A stretch of DNA of 64,000 bases from Skeletonema tropicum (Eukaryota; Bacillariophyta; Thalassiosirophyceae; Thalassiosirales; Thalassiosiraceae). Location of the stretch: NCBI GenBank assembly GCA_037178625.1, contig CM074133.1:3348001-3412000 (forward strand). The letters are read 5' to 3'. This document shows, in pieces, positions 24,190 to 33,003 of the stretch (its first letter is position 1; each line of letters begins with the position of its first letter). A program made the position numbers and the translations under genes. The notes beneath the pieces were generated by a model. It was given only the letters and a program-made list of their open reading frames with translations. It did not search any database and was not told the DNA's origin.

Positions 24190-25085
24190 ATGAGCAAAGA
24201 TAAGGACAATGACATTGCAGTAGCAGTAGAATCATCCTGTTGTGCTTCCTGTGGCATCGAAGGAATTGATGACATCAAATTGAAGAAATGCACCGCTTGC
24301 CACCTCGTTCGATATTGTAGCGTGAAGTGCCAGAAGGAGCACAGGCCAAAACACAAGCGTGACTGCAAGAAGCGGGCTGCTGAATTACGAGACGAATTAT
24401 TATTCAAGCAGCCGGACAGCAGCTGTGATGGGGACTGTCCGATCTGTATGTTGCCATTGCCACCGCTTGATGAAGCGACTACCATGATGCCATGCTGTAG
24501 CAAACTGATTTGCAATGGTTGCTTTTATGCCAATCTCGTGAGAATAGAAGGAGGCAATCTAAAAGATGAATGTCCATTCTGTCGATGAAGAAACGAATAA
24601 TGGCAAATGATCCAGTTGCAATGCGACAAGAAGGAGGACGACAACACGACAAAGGAAATTACAGAAGGGCATTTGAGTTGTATTCAAAGGCTGCTGAATT
24701 GGGAAATGCGCAGGCGCATCATAATCTGTCAGTTATGTATCATTATGGTCACGGTGTTGATAAGGACAAGGAAAGGGAAGTATATCACGCGGAAGAGGCA
24801 GCTATTTGCGGCCATCCAGATTCCAGAGTTTTTCTTGGATGTGAGGAATGGGGCAATGGCAATCATGGCAGAGCAGTGAGACATTGGATCATCGCTGCCA
24901 AGCAGGGAGATGATGAATCAATCGAAAAGCTAATGCGTGTATTCAAGAGGGGATTTGTAAGCAAAGAGGACCTTGCTGCTACTCTTCGTGCACACCAGGC
25001 AGCTGTAGATGCAAGCAAGAGTCCGCATAGGGAGGTAGCCGAAGCATTTCTTCGTTTTCAGAACAGTATCCAAGGTCAAGATTGA
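24190..25085 (+). pseudogene. MYND/RING-like/SEL1 gene, frame broken
   Basis: ATG at 24190. The first frame has the MYND finger (CCASCGIEG, KKCTACHLVRYCSVKC) and the RING-like cluster (CPICMLPLPP, CCSKLICNGC, CPFCR), then stops at 24588. The second frame picks up as MKKRIMANDPVAMRQEG and continues through the SEL1 repeats to RAHQAAVDASKSPHR and a stop at 25085. Compared with intact relatives, about 14 codons linking CPFCR to MKRI are missing, and the deletion is out of frame (the downstream frame is -1). No introns or splice sites explain it. Both halves look otherwise well preserved, so the break is recent or a sequencing problem. Confidence 0.8.
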
Positions 25086-25439
25086 TAATCAGTATGTCTA
25101 CAGTGTGAAACGTATATGAAGAATATACTGAATCGCACATATTCTAATCTCAGAGATGCGTATCGTGACTCGACACTTCATGGTGGCGCTGAAGCTGGAG
25201 CTGAAAGACAACTGTGAGTGCGAGGAGGCATCCTGAACAATCAGAATCAGTCTGACAACAAAAGCATATGATGCCGCATCTTTAACAAATAGATTTCCTA
25301 CCACTTGCCGAGGCTACGATACTTCGAATGTCTCTTATTGCACTCTGCATACAATACTCAGCACACAGAGGCACAGCACCTTGCTTCATTCCATCATCGC
25401 ACGCAAAGCGCAGCTGGCGAGGGTAAGACTGCCATTGCC
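25086..25439. other. Spacer with no gene
   Basis: This lies between the broken MYND gene and the duplicated transporter fragment. Nothing was recognised. The inverted segmental copy begins somewhere between 25420 and 25440. Confidence 0.4.
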
Positions 25440-25719
25440 ATCTCATATAATGTACATTGATGATCGTGGTATGTTGTTACGTCGGCGCAACCAAGGTGGA
25501 GGGAGTGGCCGAGATTTGGAGTCTGATTGGGTCGAGTTTGAGTTTGGCATTTCTTATTGCATTCATTCTTCCCTTTGGATGCTTCATTGTGATTTTGAGA
25601 ATGGTGTCGAGGGGAGTGACAGGCATGATGGATGGATTAAGGCTTCGGTTGCTATGCTTGTCTTGTCCATTGTTGGTGCTGTTGTATGCACTTGGAATAG
25701 GTTTGCGAGTTTGATGTAA
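25440..25719 (+). pseudogene. Duplicated 3' end of the amino-acid transporter
   Basis: On the plus strand the sequence reads MIVVCCYVGATKVEGVAEIW, then LAFLIAFILPFGCFIVI, then GVEGSDRHDGWIKASVAML, matching the last 90 residues of the transporter at 21878-23599 in inverted orientation. Small insertions disrupt the frame (SLIGSSLSLAFLI against SLIGSSLAFLI; a shift after CFIVI). There is no start codon or N-terminal part, so this is a passenger of a segmental duplication, not a gene. Confidence 0.9.
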
Positions 25720-26295
25720 AGATTCAGTAGTTGTCTTGGGAAGCTTCTTTTTTGAACGATCAGTGAGGTTTCGGAAAGCTCTCGTCAGCCTCTATTTAAT
25801 AAGCGATTGGGAGCAATATTTAAGTTGAATCGACATCTGGGTCCCAGCGCTAGCACTAGCGCTAGAGAGAATGCCACGACCACGATTCGTGCGAGGTTCA
25901 TGCTTGTGCTGTGTGTGCTTTTCGTGAATGTCATGTGCAGAAGGTCGGGGCTCTAGCGTTACAACAAACTTATCAGATTGACTTAGATGAGTTCGATATA
26001 TTACACATCATAATAATTTATAGAAGTCGAGTGTGATGTGCAGGGATAAGGAGCTACATTTTAGATGTCAGAATTCAAGTGTTAGGTTTAACTTATGTTT
26101 TCGTCAAATCAAGCAGTCAATCTCAAACGGTTCAATTAATCAAAGCCAAGCCAGTCAAAGTCAAGTTAGTTCTGCCAAGTCAGTCAAAATCAAGTGAGTC
26201 AAAGCCAAGTCAAGCCAATCAAGTCGAGTCGAGCCAATCAAAGTCAAGTGAATCAAAGTCAAGTCAAGCCAACTATGTCCTTTCCAAGTAGAATA
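25720..26295. repeat. Inverted copy of the spacer and repeat tract
   Basis: 25735-25945 aligns with the reverse complement of 21645-21870 (shared words: ttgtcttgg, aagcttctttt, gaacgatcagtg, cgattgggag). 26095-26290 is a GTCAAAGTCAAG/AAGCCA repeat tract, the counterpart of 21275-21437. A gctagcactagcgctag duplication near 25850 is private to this copy. Confidence 0.85.
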
Positions 26296-26835
26296 TTACG
26301 AGCAAATTTCCTTAATTTCCCACTTGCAAGGAGCGGAATCAGTATGGTGCCTGCAGTATGGGATATTTACCCTGCAATTCGTTACGTCTCTGCCTACCCA
26401 ACTTGGTCTTCTTTTATCGTTATAATCGAGTTGACTACCGCATGCGAAAAGGCTCCCATTTTCGGAATATGCGGTGTAGCTATGCCGCTTGCAGCCAGGG
26501 TGACATGCGGATCCGACTGTCTTAACCCCTCTATCGTGACGTTTAAACATGTCCCAACCAATTTGGAAATCTCCACGTGAATGAACCTGAGGCTGAGGAC
26601 GAGGAGGTTTAGTACTGGGACAGTCCCTCCGGCATTTGGCGTAACAACGGTTAAGACACTTTCTGCTGCTTTGCTTTGGGGCGGGTTTGGGTCGTAAGCT
26701 TCGGTGAACAGCATCAGAATCGGTATCGGTATCTGCCATTGTATCCGTGCTGAGTTTGCTTCCGTAGACATGATCAGACCCATGAAAATGAAAGAGCACG
26801 GCCATGACTGCGAAGGGGGCTGAGTAGAACTTCAT
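26296..26835 (-). CDS. Small secreted Cys-rich protein, copy 2
   Basis: ATG at 26835 gives 179 aa. Signal peptide MKFYSAPFAVMAVLF, then HGSDHVYGSKL shared with the other copies, an acidic stretch, CLNRCYAKCRRDC, a Pro-rich linker, HDRGVKTVGSACHPGCKRHS, FACGSQ, DCRVNIPYC and a C-terminal CKWEIKEICS. It is intact and more similar to copy 3 than to copy 1 in the VHSRG and SAPCKWEIKE segments. Its 3' end abuts the repeat tract, as in the other copies. Function unknown; probably exported. Confidence 0.75.
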   Translation of the reverse strand: MKFYSAPFAVMAVLFHFHGSDHVYGSKLSTDTMADTDTDSDAVHRSLRPKPAPKQSSRKCLNRCYAKCRRDCPSTKPPRPQPQVHSRGDFQIGWDMFKRHDRGVKTVGSACHPGCKRHSYTAYSENGSLFACGSQLDYNDKRRPSWVGRDVTNCRVNIPYCRHHTDSAPCKWEIKEICS

Positions 26836-27142
26836 GTTGTTGTAATCGTTGTTGAGGGATTGTTTTGTATTGATGTATTGCGTTGTCTTGTTGTTGTATT
26901 TTCCTTTTATGAAGGCACACTGTGCTGCATTGAACCTCTTGCTCTCCTCTCGCTTTGTGGGATTGTAACTAGCGAAGCCTGGTGTTCTTGCTTGGGACTT
27001 GGGATTGGGATTGGGACTAAAAGTTGTGGTTTTGTATTGATATTGCGTTAACTTGTTGTTCTATTTTTCTTTTATGAGGGCATGCTGTGTTGCACGAATG
27101 CTCCTGCTCCCCTGTGTGGGACTGTACATAGCGAAGCCTGCT
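26836..27142. repeat. 5' flank of copy 2 plus a second partial flank copy
   Basis: 26836-26990 is the 5' flank of the Cys-rich gene and matches the flank of copy 1 (20600-20751) in inverted orientation (shared: ttgttgagggattgttttg; cacaaagcgagag as complement). 27032-27142 repeats the distal part (tgtattgatattgcgtta, cttttatgagggca, agcgaagcctg) with no gene attached, so one flank was duplicated alone or its gene was lost. Confidence 0.75.
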
Positions 27143-27410
27143 GAGTGAAAGGGGCTTTAGGTTATTTCTGTGCTATGTAAGTACGTTCTTGCTAGCTAGA
27201 CTCTTACAGCAACAGGTACAGGTACAGCACACTACAGGTCTCGCATCTACCGATAGCATTCAGAAGGTGATGGGGTTTAAAGAAGTGATGGTAATGTGGA
27301 ATGGATGTCAAATGAGTTCGTTTAAAAGTGATGTGTGGTACTAGTATGTACGATTATGGTACTTTATTGTATGTAGAGGGAATGTCTTCGGTAGAAGCTC
27401 TAAAGTCTCA

Positions 27411-27893
27411 AGCACCTTGACGACCCGTTTGAATAATCGTAAATAACACCGGCCCGGCCGTCCATCACCAAACCGCAACACACCGTAACCATGGTGCCGC
27501 TGCCGAAATAGACGGACTTAATCGCCGACCTATCGGCCGATCGATGGCCAATCATTAGTATGGACTATTAAGTTAGTGCCGAAGCCCTCGCCGCAGCCAA
27601 ATCCCCAAAGAGAAGGCAGAATGGTGACGATGATTTATGACGGCGATGTTCGGCGCTCGCCGGCCAACGAACAGTGCTTTTCGAACATCCCAATGACCGT
27701 TTCTTCTGCATCCAAGCACGATAACACGTTCATAATAGTCCATACTAATGATTGGCCATCGATTGGCCCATAGGTCGGCGATTAAGTTGGTCTATTTCGG
27801 CAGCGGCACCATGGTTACGGTGTGTTGCGGTTTGGTGATGGACGGCCGGGCCGGTGTTATTTACGATTATTCAATGCCGTCGTCAAGGTGCTT
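27411..27893. mobile_element. Fold-back element with ~160 bp inverted arms
   Basis: The left arm, 27411-27570, and the right arm, 27733-27893, are near-perfect reverse complements. They share, among others, aataacaccggcccggccg, caccgtaaccatggtgccgc, and tggccaatcattagtatgga as read on the left arm. The 160 bp centre is unrelated GC-rich sequence with no open frame of note. The shape is that of a fold-back or MITE-like non-autonomous DNA transposon. I could not define a target-site duplication because arm similarity fades gradually near agcaccttgacgac. In single-stranded form it would make a long hairpin. Confidence 0.85.
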
Positions 27894-28681
27894 CAGATCT
27901 TAGAGGTTATCTCGAAGTCTCAGCTCCTACATACGTCAAAGTACATAATCATAGATACCACCTACACAAATCACTTGTTTTTACCCCTCTCATCATCCCA
28001 AACATACCGTATACCATCAACCAACCATCGCTGAGTAGAGATAACCGAGACCTGTAGTGTGAGGTACAGGTACAGGTACAACATATTCGATATGTAGCGG
28101 TCGCTTGGGTCAGCCGGGCCGGGTCAGCCGGATCAGAGCCGGAAAGCAGCTTGAAGAGAGAATTGACAGGAACACGGTAGAGATCGGTTTTGATAGCAAA
28201 ACTATGCTGCTTCTTATGGGTCCAGCGCCAGCGCTGGATATTATCCTGGATGCCACGAGCACGAGCCGAAGCCGAGCGTCTTGGTTTTGGTTGCCTGACT
28301 GGTACTGGTACTTTTCGTGAATGTTATGTGCAGAGGGAAGGGGCGTTAGTTTTAGTATTACAATGGTCTTATTAGAATACTTAGATGAGATCGATATGTC
28401 AGACAGCATAATAATTAATAGAAGTCGAGTGTGGTGACGTGTTGTACTACGGAATTATAATTATAATTATAAATATACCTTCAGCTTCAGATGGCAGAAT
28501 TCAATGTTACTGTTTACTGTGTTAGGTTCTACTTCCACCTTATATCTTCGTCAAATCAAACAGTCAAACTCAAACGGTTCGATCAAAGCCAAGCCAAGCC
28601 AAGCCAGTCAAAGTCAATTGAAGTCAGGCCAAGCCAAGCCAATCAAAGTCAAAGTCAACTCAATCACAAAGCAAGTGAAGG
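27894..28681. repeat. Flank and repeat tract of Cys-rich copy 3
   Basis: 28200-28345 matches the spacer of copies 1 and 2 (ccagcgccagcgctgg, tggatgccacgagcac, tttcgtgaatgttatgtgc). 28550-28690 is the GTCAAAGTCAA/AGCCAAGCC tract. (ggtaca)n-like words lie at 28060-28080. 27894-28150 holds nothing I recognise. Unlike copy 2, no transporter remnant is found here. Confidence 0.75.
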
Positions 28682-29230
28682 TCAAGCCAACCACGAGCAA
28701 GTTTCCTTAATTTCCCACTTGCAAGGAGCGGAATCGGAATATAGATGCAGATGGTGTTTGCAATATTGGATCCTTACCCTACAATCCGTTACGTCATTGC
28801 TGGCCCAGCGTGCTCTCTTTGTATCGAGTTGACCACCACATGCCAAAAAGCTCTCGTTTTCGGAATGTGCGCTGAAGCTATGTCGCTTGCAACCAAGGTT
28901 ACATGCGGATCCGACTGTCTTAACCCCTCTATCGTGCAATTTCAAATCGAAAATACTTCTAATTTGGAATTCTCCACGTGAATGAACCTGAGTGGTAGTA
29001 GTAGTAGGAGGAGGTTGAGTACTGGGACAGTCCTTCTTGCATTTTGCGAATCTTTCGGAACAACGGTCTAGACACTTTTTGTTGCTTTGGGGTCGTAAGC
29101 TTCGGTGATCAGCATGAGCATCGGTATCTGCCATTGTATCCATGCCGAGTTTGCTTCCGTTTCCGTAGACATAATCAGACCCATGAAAGAGCACGGCCAT
29201 GACTGCGAAGGGGACTGAGTAGAACTTCAT
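28682..29230 (-). CDS. Small secreted Cys-rich protein, copy 3
   Basis: ATG at 29230 gives 182 aa: signal peptide MKFYSVPFAVMAVLFHG, SDYVYGNGSKL, an acidic stretch, CLDRCSERFAKCKKDC, a Thr/Pro linker (PPPTTTTTQ), HDRGVKTVGSACNLGCKRHS, LACGGQLD, DCRVRIQYC, CKWEIKETCSWLA. The last three residues are an extension into the flanking repeat. It is intact. The Cys spacing is conserved with the other copies, while linkers vary in length, as expected for a secreted disulphide-bonded protein. Function unknown. Confidence 0.75.
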   Translation of the reverse strand: MKFYSVPFAVMAVLFHGSDYVYGNGSKLGMDTMADTDAHADHRSLRPQSNKKCLDRCSERFAKCKKDCPSTQPPPTTTTTQVHSRGEFQIRSIFDLKLHDRGVKTVGSACNLGCKRHSFSAHSENESFLACGGQLDTKRARWASNDVTDCRVRIQYCKHHLHLYSDSAPCKWEIKETCSWLA

Positions 29231-29747
29231 GTTGTTGTATCGTTGTTGAGAGATTGTTTTGTATTGATATATTGCGCCTCCTTGTCGTATTTTCCTGTTA
29301 TGAGAGCATACTGTGTTGCATTGAACGCTTTACTCTTGCTCTCCTCTCTCTGCGTGGGATTGTAACTAGCGAAGGCGAAGCCTGTGTTGTGTTCTTGCTT
29401 GGGACATGGGACTAACTTGTTTGTGCAGAACATGTAGAGGTTTTGCATAGCCATAGCATAAGTAGTCCTTCCACGCCGCATATCCTCACCCCACAAAGCG
29501 ATACTTATCACACAGAGAGATTGATCACAGATTGTTGATTGGCGAACGTGCAGCAGTGCCGGCATTTATTTACCCTTGGGTGTGTCTCCATCCCCACCGG
29601 TGAAGATAGCCATCTCATTTTTAGCGCGCTTTATCATCGATCAAGCATCATCAAAGCAATGACGATGACTGTCATGACTTGTCATGACTCATGACATGAC
29701 ATCATAAGATCGTTTCCAGCATGCTGTTACGGACATCGACGTAAATA
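29231..29747. promoter_or_regulatory. Divergent upstream region
   Basis: 29231-29390 is the conserved 5' flank of Cys-rich copy 3 (ttgttgagagattgttttg). 29603-29660, about 120 bp upstream of the plus-strand MYND-family gene, carries the CATCTCATTTTTAGCGCG motif and is an inverted copy of 12220-12271. Positions 29660-29705 contain short tgtcatgact/catgacatg repeats. Confidence 0.6.
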
Positions 29748-30625
29748 ATGGACATTTCTTTTTCCTTCATCAGCATTGATTTTTGGATCATTTGTCCCTG
29801 CCTAATTGCGTTGCTATATTATTTCTTGGGCGCAGCTGACAAAGGGAAATCTATTGAAAAGCGAGCGGCCGCATTGCGTGATGAATTATTATTCAAACAA
29901 CCGGAGAGTACTCATGTTGGGGATTGTCCAATATGCTGTTTACCACTCTCGTTTGATTGTCAGAAATCTATTCTGCAGGCGTGCTGCAGTAAGTCCATTT
30001 GCAATGGCTGCTTTTTTGCTTATCATAAGCGGGAAAATGAAACATCACTAGTTCCATCACGTTGTCCGTTCTGTCGAAAAGATGAGCCCAAAACAGAGGA
30101 AGAAAATGATAGACAAATGAAAAAAAGAATTGAAGCGAACGATCCAGTTGCGCTGTGCCAACACGGAGCAGAGGAATGCGAAAAGGGTAATTACAGAAAA
30201 GCATTGGAGTTCCTCACTAAGGCTGCTGAATTGGGCAATGCCAATGCGCATTGTCTTGTCGATTGTTAGTTATGTATCATGATGGTGAAGGTGTTGAGAA
30301 GGATGCGCGAAAGGCATTATACCATATGGAAGAGGCAGCTATCGGTGGGCATCCAGTAGCTAGGCACAATCTGGGATGTTGCGAATGGAATAACCAAAAT
30401 GCGGAACGCGCAGTGAAACATTGGATCATCGCTGCCACGCAGGGATATGATGATTCAACCAAAGAGCTGATGGTTGCATTCAAGGAAGGTCTTATCAGCA
30501 AAGAGGACCTTGCTTCAACTTTGCGTGCACACCAGGCAGCTGTTGATGCAACCAAGAGTCCGCAGAGGGAGTACGCCGAAGGAAGGGTTGCATATCATGA
30601 AAATAATCAACATGGCTGGAAGTAG
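29748..30625 (+). pseudogene. Membrane-anchored RING-like/SEL1 gene lacking MYND, frame broken
   Basis: ATG at 29748. The anchor ISIDFWIICPCLIALLYYFLG matches that of the gene at 9554-10584, but the MYND finger is gone: GAADKGKSIEKRAAALRDEL joins the anchor directly to the linker before the RING-like cluster (CPICCLPLSF, CCSKSICNGC, CPFCRKD). SEL1 repeats start normally, then after GNANAH a 5 bp tandem duplication (ttgtc twice, 30251-30260) shifts the frame; the rest (LLVMYHDGEGVEKD to KSPQREYAEG) continues in the -1 frame. The last codons run into the 3' block of the neighbouring unit, so the stop at 30625 is not the ancestral one. Confidence 0.8.
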
Positions 30626-30966
30626 GAAGAGATCTTGCTATTGCTTGGCAAAGCAAGCAGATCGAGTCGAAGACTTTCAAGCACTAGAGAAAGACATCTA
30701 TTCATGCTCGTCTCCCTCTTTCTTGTGAGGAGGCCCGACTGCTCTGCCAGCCTACAACAGCAAAATGAACGTTCATCAAAACCAGCATGCAGCCTTCGAA
30801 AAACACTCAAAGCGGTAAAATATATAATTTTTTCAATGCATTTATCTAATGCTCAATGGCCAATCGCATCGCAACGTCATCATTCCCCTTTGTTCTCTCC
30901 CTCCTATTCCATTGCTATCCCTTCTTGCCGAGATCGAGAATCTTGTTTGAACAAATAACTGCCTAA
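30618..30966. repeat. Array 3' block (copy next to the 31.0 kb gene)
   Basis: About 350 bp (ggctggaagtagg, gcttggc, agcaagcagatcgagtcg, gcctacaacag, cccttcttgccgagatcgag) found immediately 3' of several minus-strand array genes: 32625-33003, 42045-42393, 44945-45296 and 48330-48610, plus a partial copy at 41330-41465. It holds no open frame and marks the left boundary of the duplicated unit. Confidence 0.85.
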
Positions 30967-31880
30967 TCATTTCTTGGCCATATTTCTATAGAATTCTTCG
31001 GCTGTCTCCCTTTGCGGACTCTTGGTTGCATTTACAGCTGCCTGATGTGCACGGAGAGCAGCAGCAAACGTATCTTTTTCGACAATCCCCCTCACAAATC
31101 CTTCTCTCAACGCTGTTATCGCCACATCGTGTCCTTGGGCGGCAGCGATGATCAAATGTTTCACTGCCCTTTCCTTATTGCCATTCTCCCATTCCTCACA
31201 TACAAGATTGTATCTAGCCTCGGGGTGACCACCGATAGCTGCCTCCTCAAGATGGTGAATTGCCTTCGCCCTGTCCTTCTCAACACCCTCACCTTCTGAA
31301 TACCTATCTGCCAGTCTATAATGCGCCTCCACATCTCCTAATTCAGCAGATTTTGTGCAATATTCAAATGCTTTTTTATAATCTCCTTTGCTGTGTTGCC
31401 TTATTCCTCTCGACATATCGCGGCTGGATCATTTGCCTCTACTCTTTTCATGATTTGTTTGTCTTTTTGTTCACTGGTTTTGGACGTCGGTTCTCGACAG
31501 AATGGGCACGTGTGTTGAACCTTCATTTCCCTCTCTCGTTTCAGATTGGAATAAACGCAGCCTTTACAAATGATTTTACTGCAACATGCCATCATACTAC
31601 ATTTCTTTGAGTCAAGGGGCAGCGGTATCATGCAGATGGGGCAGTCACCAAGATAACTTCTTTCCGGTTGCTTGAATAATAACTCATCACGTAATTCAGC
31701 CGCCCGTTTCATGCAGTCTCTCTTGTGTTTCGGCCAATGATTTCTTTGACACTGAATGCCGCAATAACGAACGAGATCGCAAGCAGTGCAGTTCTTCAAT
31801 TTGATGCCATCAACTTGTGCAATGCCGCAGGAAGCGCAACAAAACATCATGCCATTGTCCTTATCGTTCTCTTCGCTCAT
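30967..31880 (-). pseudogene. MYND/RING-like/SEL1 gene broken by a 2 bp insertion
   Basis: ATG at 31880. MYND (CASCGIAQVDGI, KNCTACDLVRYCGIQC) and RING-like (CPICMIPLPL, CCSKIICKGC, CPFCREP) parts are intact up to EANDPAAI, where an extra AT (atat at 31414-31417) shifts the frame; the stop follows after CREE. The continuation MSRGIRQHSKGDYKKAFEYC, through the SEL1 repeats to RETAEEFYRNMAKK, is intact in the -1 frame and ends at 30967. Everything except the 2 bp looks functional, so a recent mutation or a sequencing error is likely. Its start motif atttaaccgctcaaaaa (plus strand, 31881-31897) is the array type. Confidence 0.82.
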
Positions 31881-32021
31881 ATTTAACCGCTCAAAAATGC
31901 CGTCAGGAGAAGACTACAGAGGAATATAACACCCGTGATGTTGACTCCGCAGGGTTCTACCAACAACGAGTAGAAGGAAGAGGAGGCCATCGAAGTGAAG
32001 CGTGAAGCAAGAAGCAACAAC
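31881..32021 (-). promoter_or_regulatory. Array 5' block of the 31.0 kb gene
   Basis: Starts with atttaaccgctcaaaaa touching the ATG, then a conserved stretch including gggttctaccaa, caacgagtagaagg and aagaggaggcc. The same block sits upstream of the genes at 33.0, 42.4, 45.3 and 48.6 kb and, without a gene, at 41487 and 46695. Confidence 0.7.
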
Positions 32022-32142
32022 CCACCCTACATAGGATCTTCTGTCACATGTGGGAGTCCTCTTCAGAGGGACTCTGCACATGTGCAGAGACTGAGTCCTC
32101 CAAGTGACTCAGACAGGTGTCTGAAGATCCTATGTAGGGTGG
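32022..32142. mobile_element. 121 bp MITE with 20 bp inverted ends
   Basis: Left end ccaccctacataggatcttc (32022-32041); the right end is its perfect reverse complement (32123-32142). A 7 bp direct repeat, caacaac, flanks it at 32015-32021 and 32143-32149, although the local CAA-rich context weakens this as a target duplication. The interior contains further inverted words (cacatgtg, gactctgc). It sits inside the 5' block of an array gene and is absent from the other blocks, so it is a later insertion. Confidence 0.8.
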
Positions 32143-32159
32143 CAACAACCAACAACGTG

Positions 32160-32624
32160 AATTCGGAATTCGCTCCCTGTCTCGAGTCTCGAACGGGACT
32201 CAGATGGGACTTCATCTCATTTCCAGCGCGTTATTGTAGCTTTCACCGCTGGATCTTCGAGTGCAAGATTGGAAGCGCCACAGCATACTTCTCGATCTTG
32301 CAACTGGAAACGCATTCACAGCAAACTCCGGTGACGTAGCATTGCTACTGTACTTTCCACATCTGCATCTGGCGGAGACTGCTCTCACAGACAGAAGGGT
32401 CCAGTACACGCTTGGCGGCTCCATCACCATCACGTTGGAAGCAAGGGTGCTTCTGGTTCTGCCACTGCTGGGGCTGCTATACCTTTGTGGCCGGTGACTC
32501 TCAATCATCAGATGGCGGTAGCATGACCATAGAAAAAGGCGACGGACCCAATAATCAGGGCACAGCAGTGAAAATCTCGACAAATATCGCGACGGGTAGG
32601 TTTGAATCACAATCACAATATGTG
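32160..32624 (+). repeat. Ghost of a Gly/Ser/Thr-rich coding sequence, copy 1
   Basis: Begins with CTCGAGTCTCGAACGGGACT and the CATCTCATTTCCAGCGCG motif, then reads, across frame shifts, TANSGDVALLL, LGGSITITLEA, AGDSQSSDGGSMTIE, ANIATG. Copies at 41640-42045, 44560-44945, 46255-46680 and a weak one at 50325-50480 share these pieces (GGSTTLEAGAS, DSQSSDGGS). No copy keeps a full frame or start, so this is decayed coding DNA carried along with the array. Confidence 0.6.
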
Positions 32625-33003
32625 GTATGGCTGAAAGTAGGAAGCGTTCTTGCTTTTGCTTGGCGCAGCAAGCAGATTGAGTCGAAGACTTTCAAGCTCC
32701 ATAAAGAGAACCCTACTCTTTCGTTTCAATCTTTCTTGTAAAAGGAGGTCCGCTACTCTGAATCTGCCAGTCTACAACAACAATTGGATGTGATGCCAAA
32801 TAATAAGAACGTGAATCAAAGCCAGCATGCAGCCATCGAAAATACTCTAAGCAGTAACACAATATGATCTTTTCTATGCATTCATCAACTCCTAGATGAC
32901 CAATCGCAACTGCGTTATTCCCTTCCATTTTTCCCTCCTATATTCATTGCTATCCCTTTTTGCCGAGATCGAGAATCACGTTTGAACAAACAACCGCCTA
33001 ATC
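32625..33003. repeat. Array 3' block of the 33.0 kb gene
   Basis: This copy starts at ctgaaagtaggaagcgttc and ends at the stop codon of the gene at 33004. Its layout is identical to the block at 30618-30966. Confidence 0.85.

Noticed and set aside
29603..30625. Explaining the 30251 break by an intron
   Set aside because: No GT donor/AG acceptor pair restores the frame; the ttgtc tandem duplication explains it directly.
32395..32520. Functional gene in the Gly/Ser/Thr-rich blocks
   Set aside because: No copy has a start codon with an uninterrupted frame; the copies break at different places.
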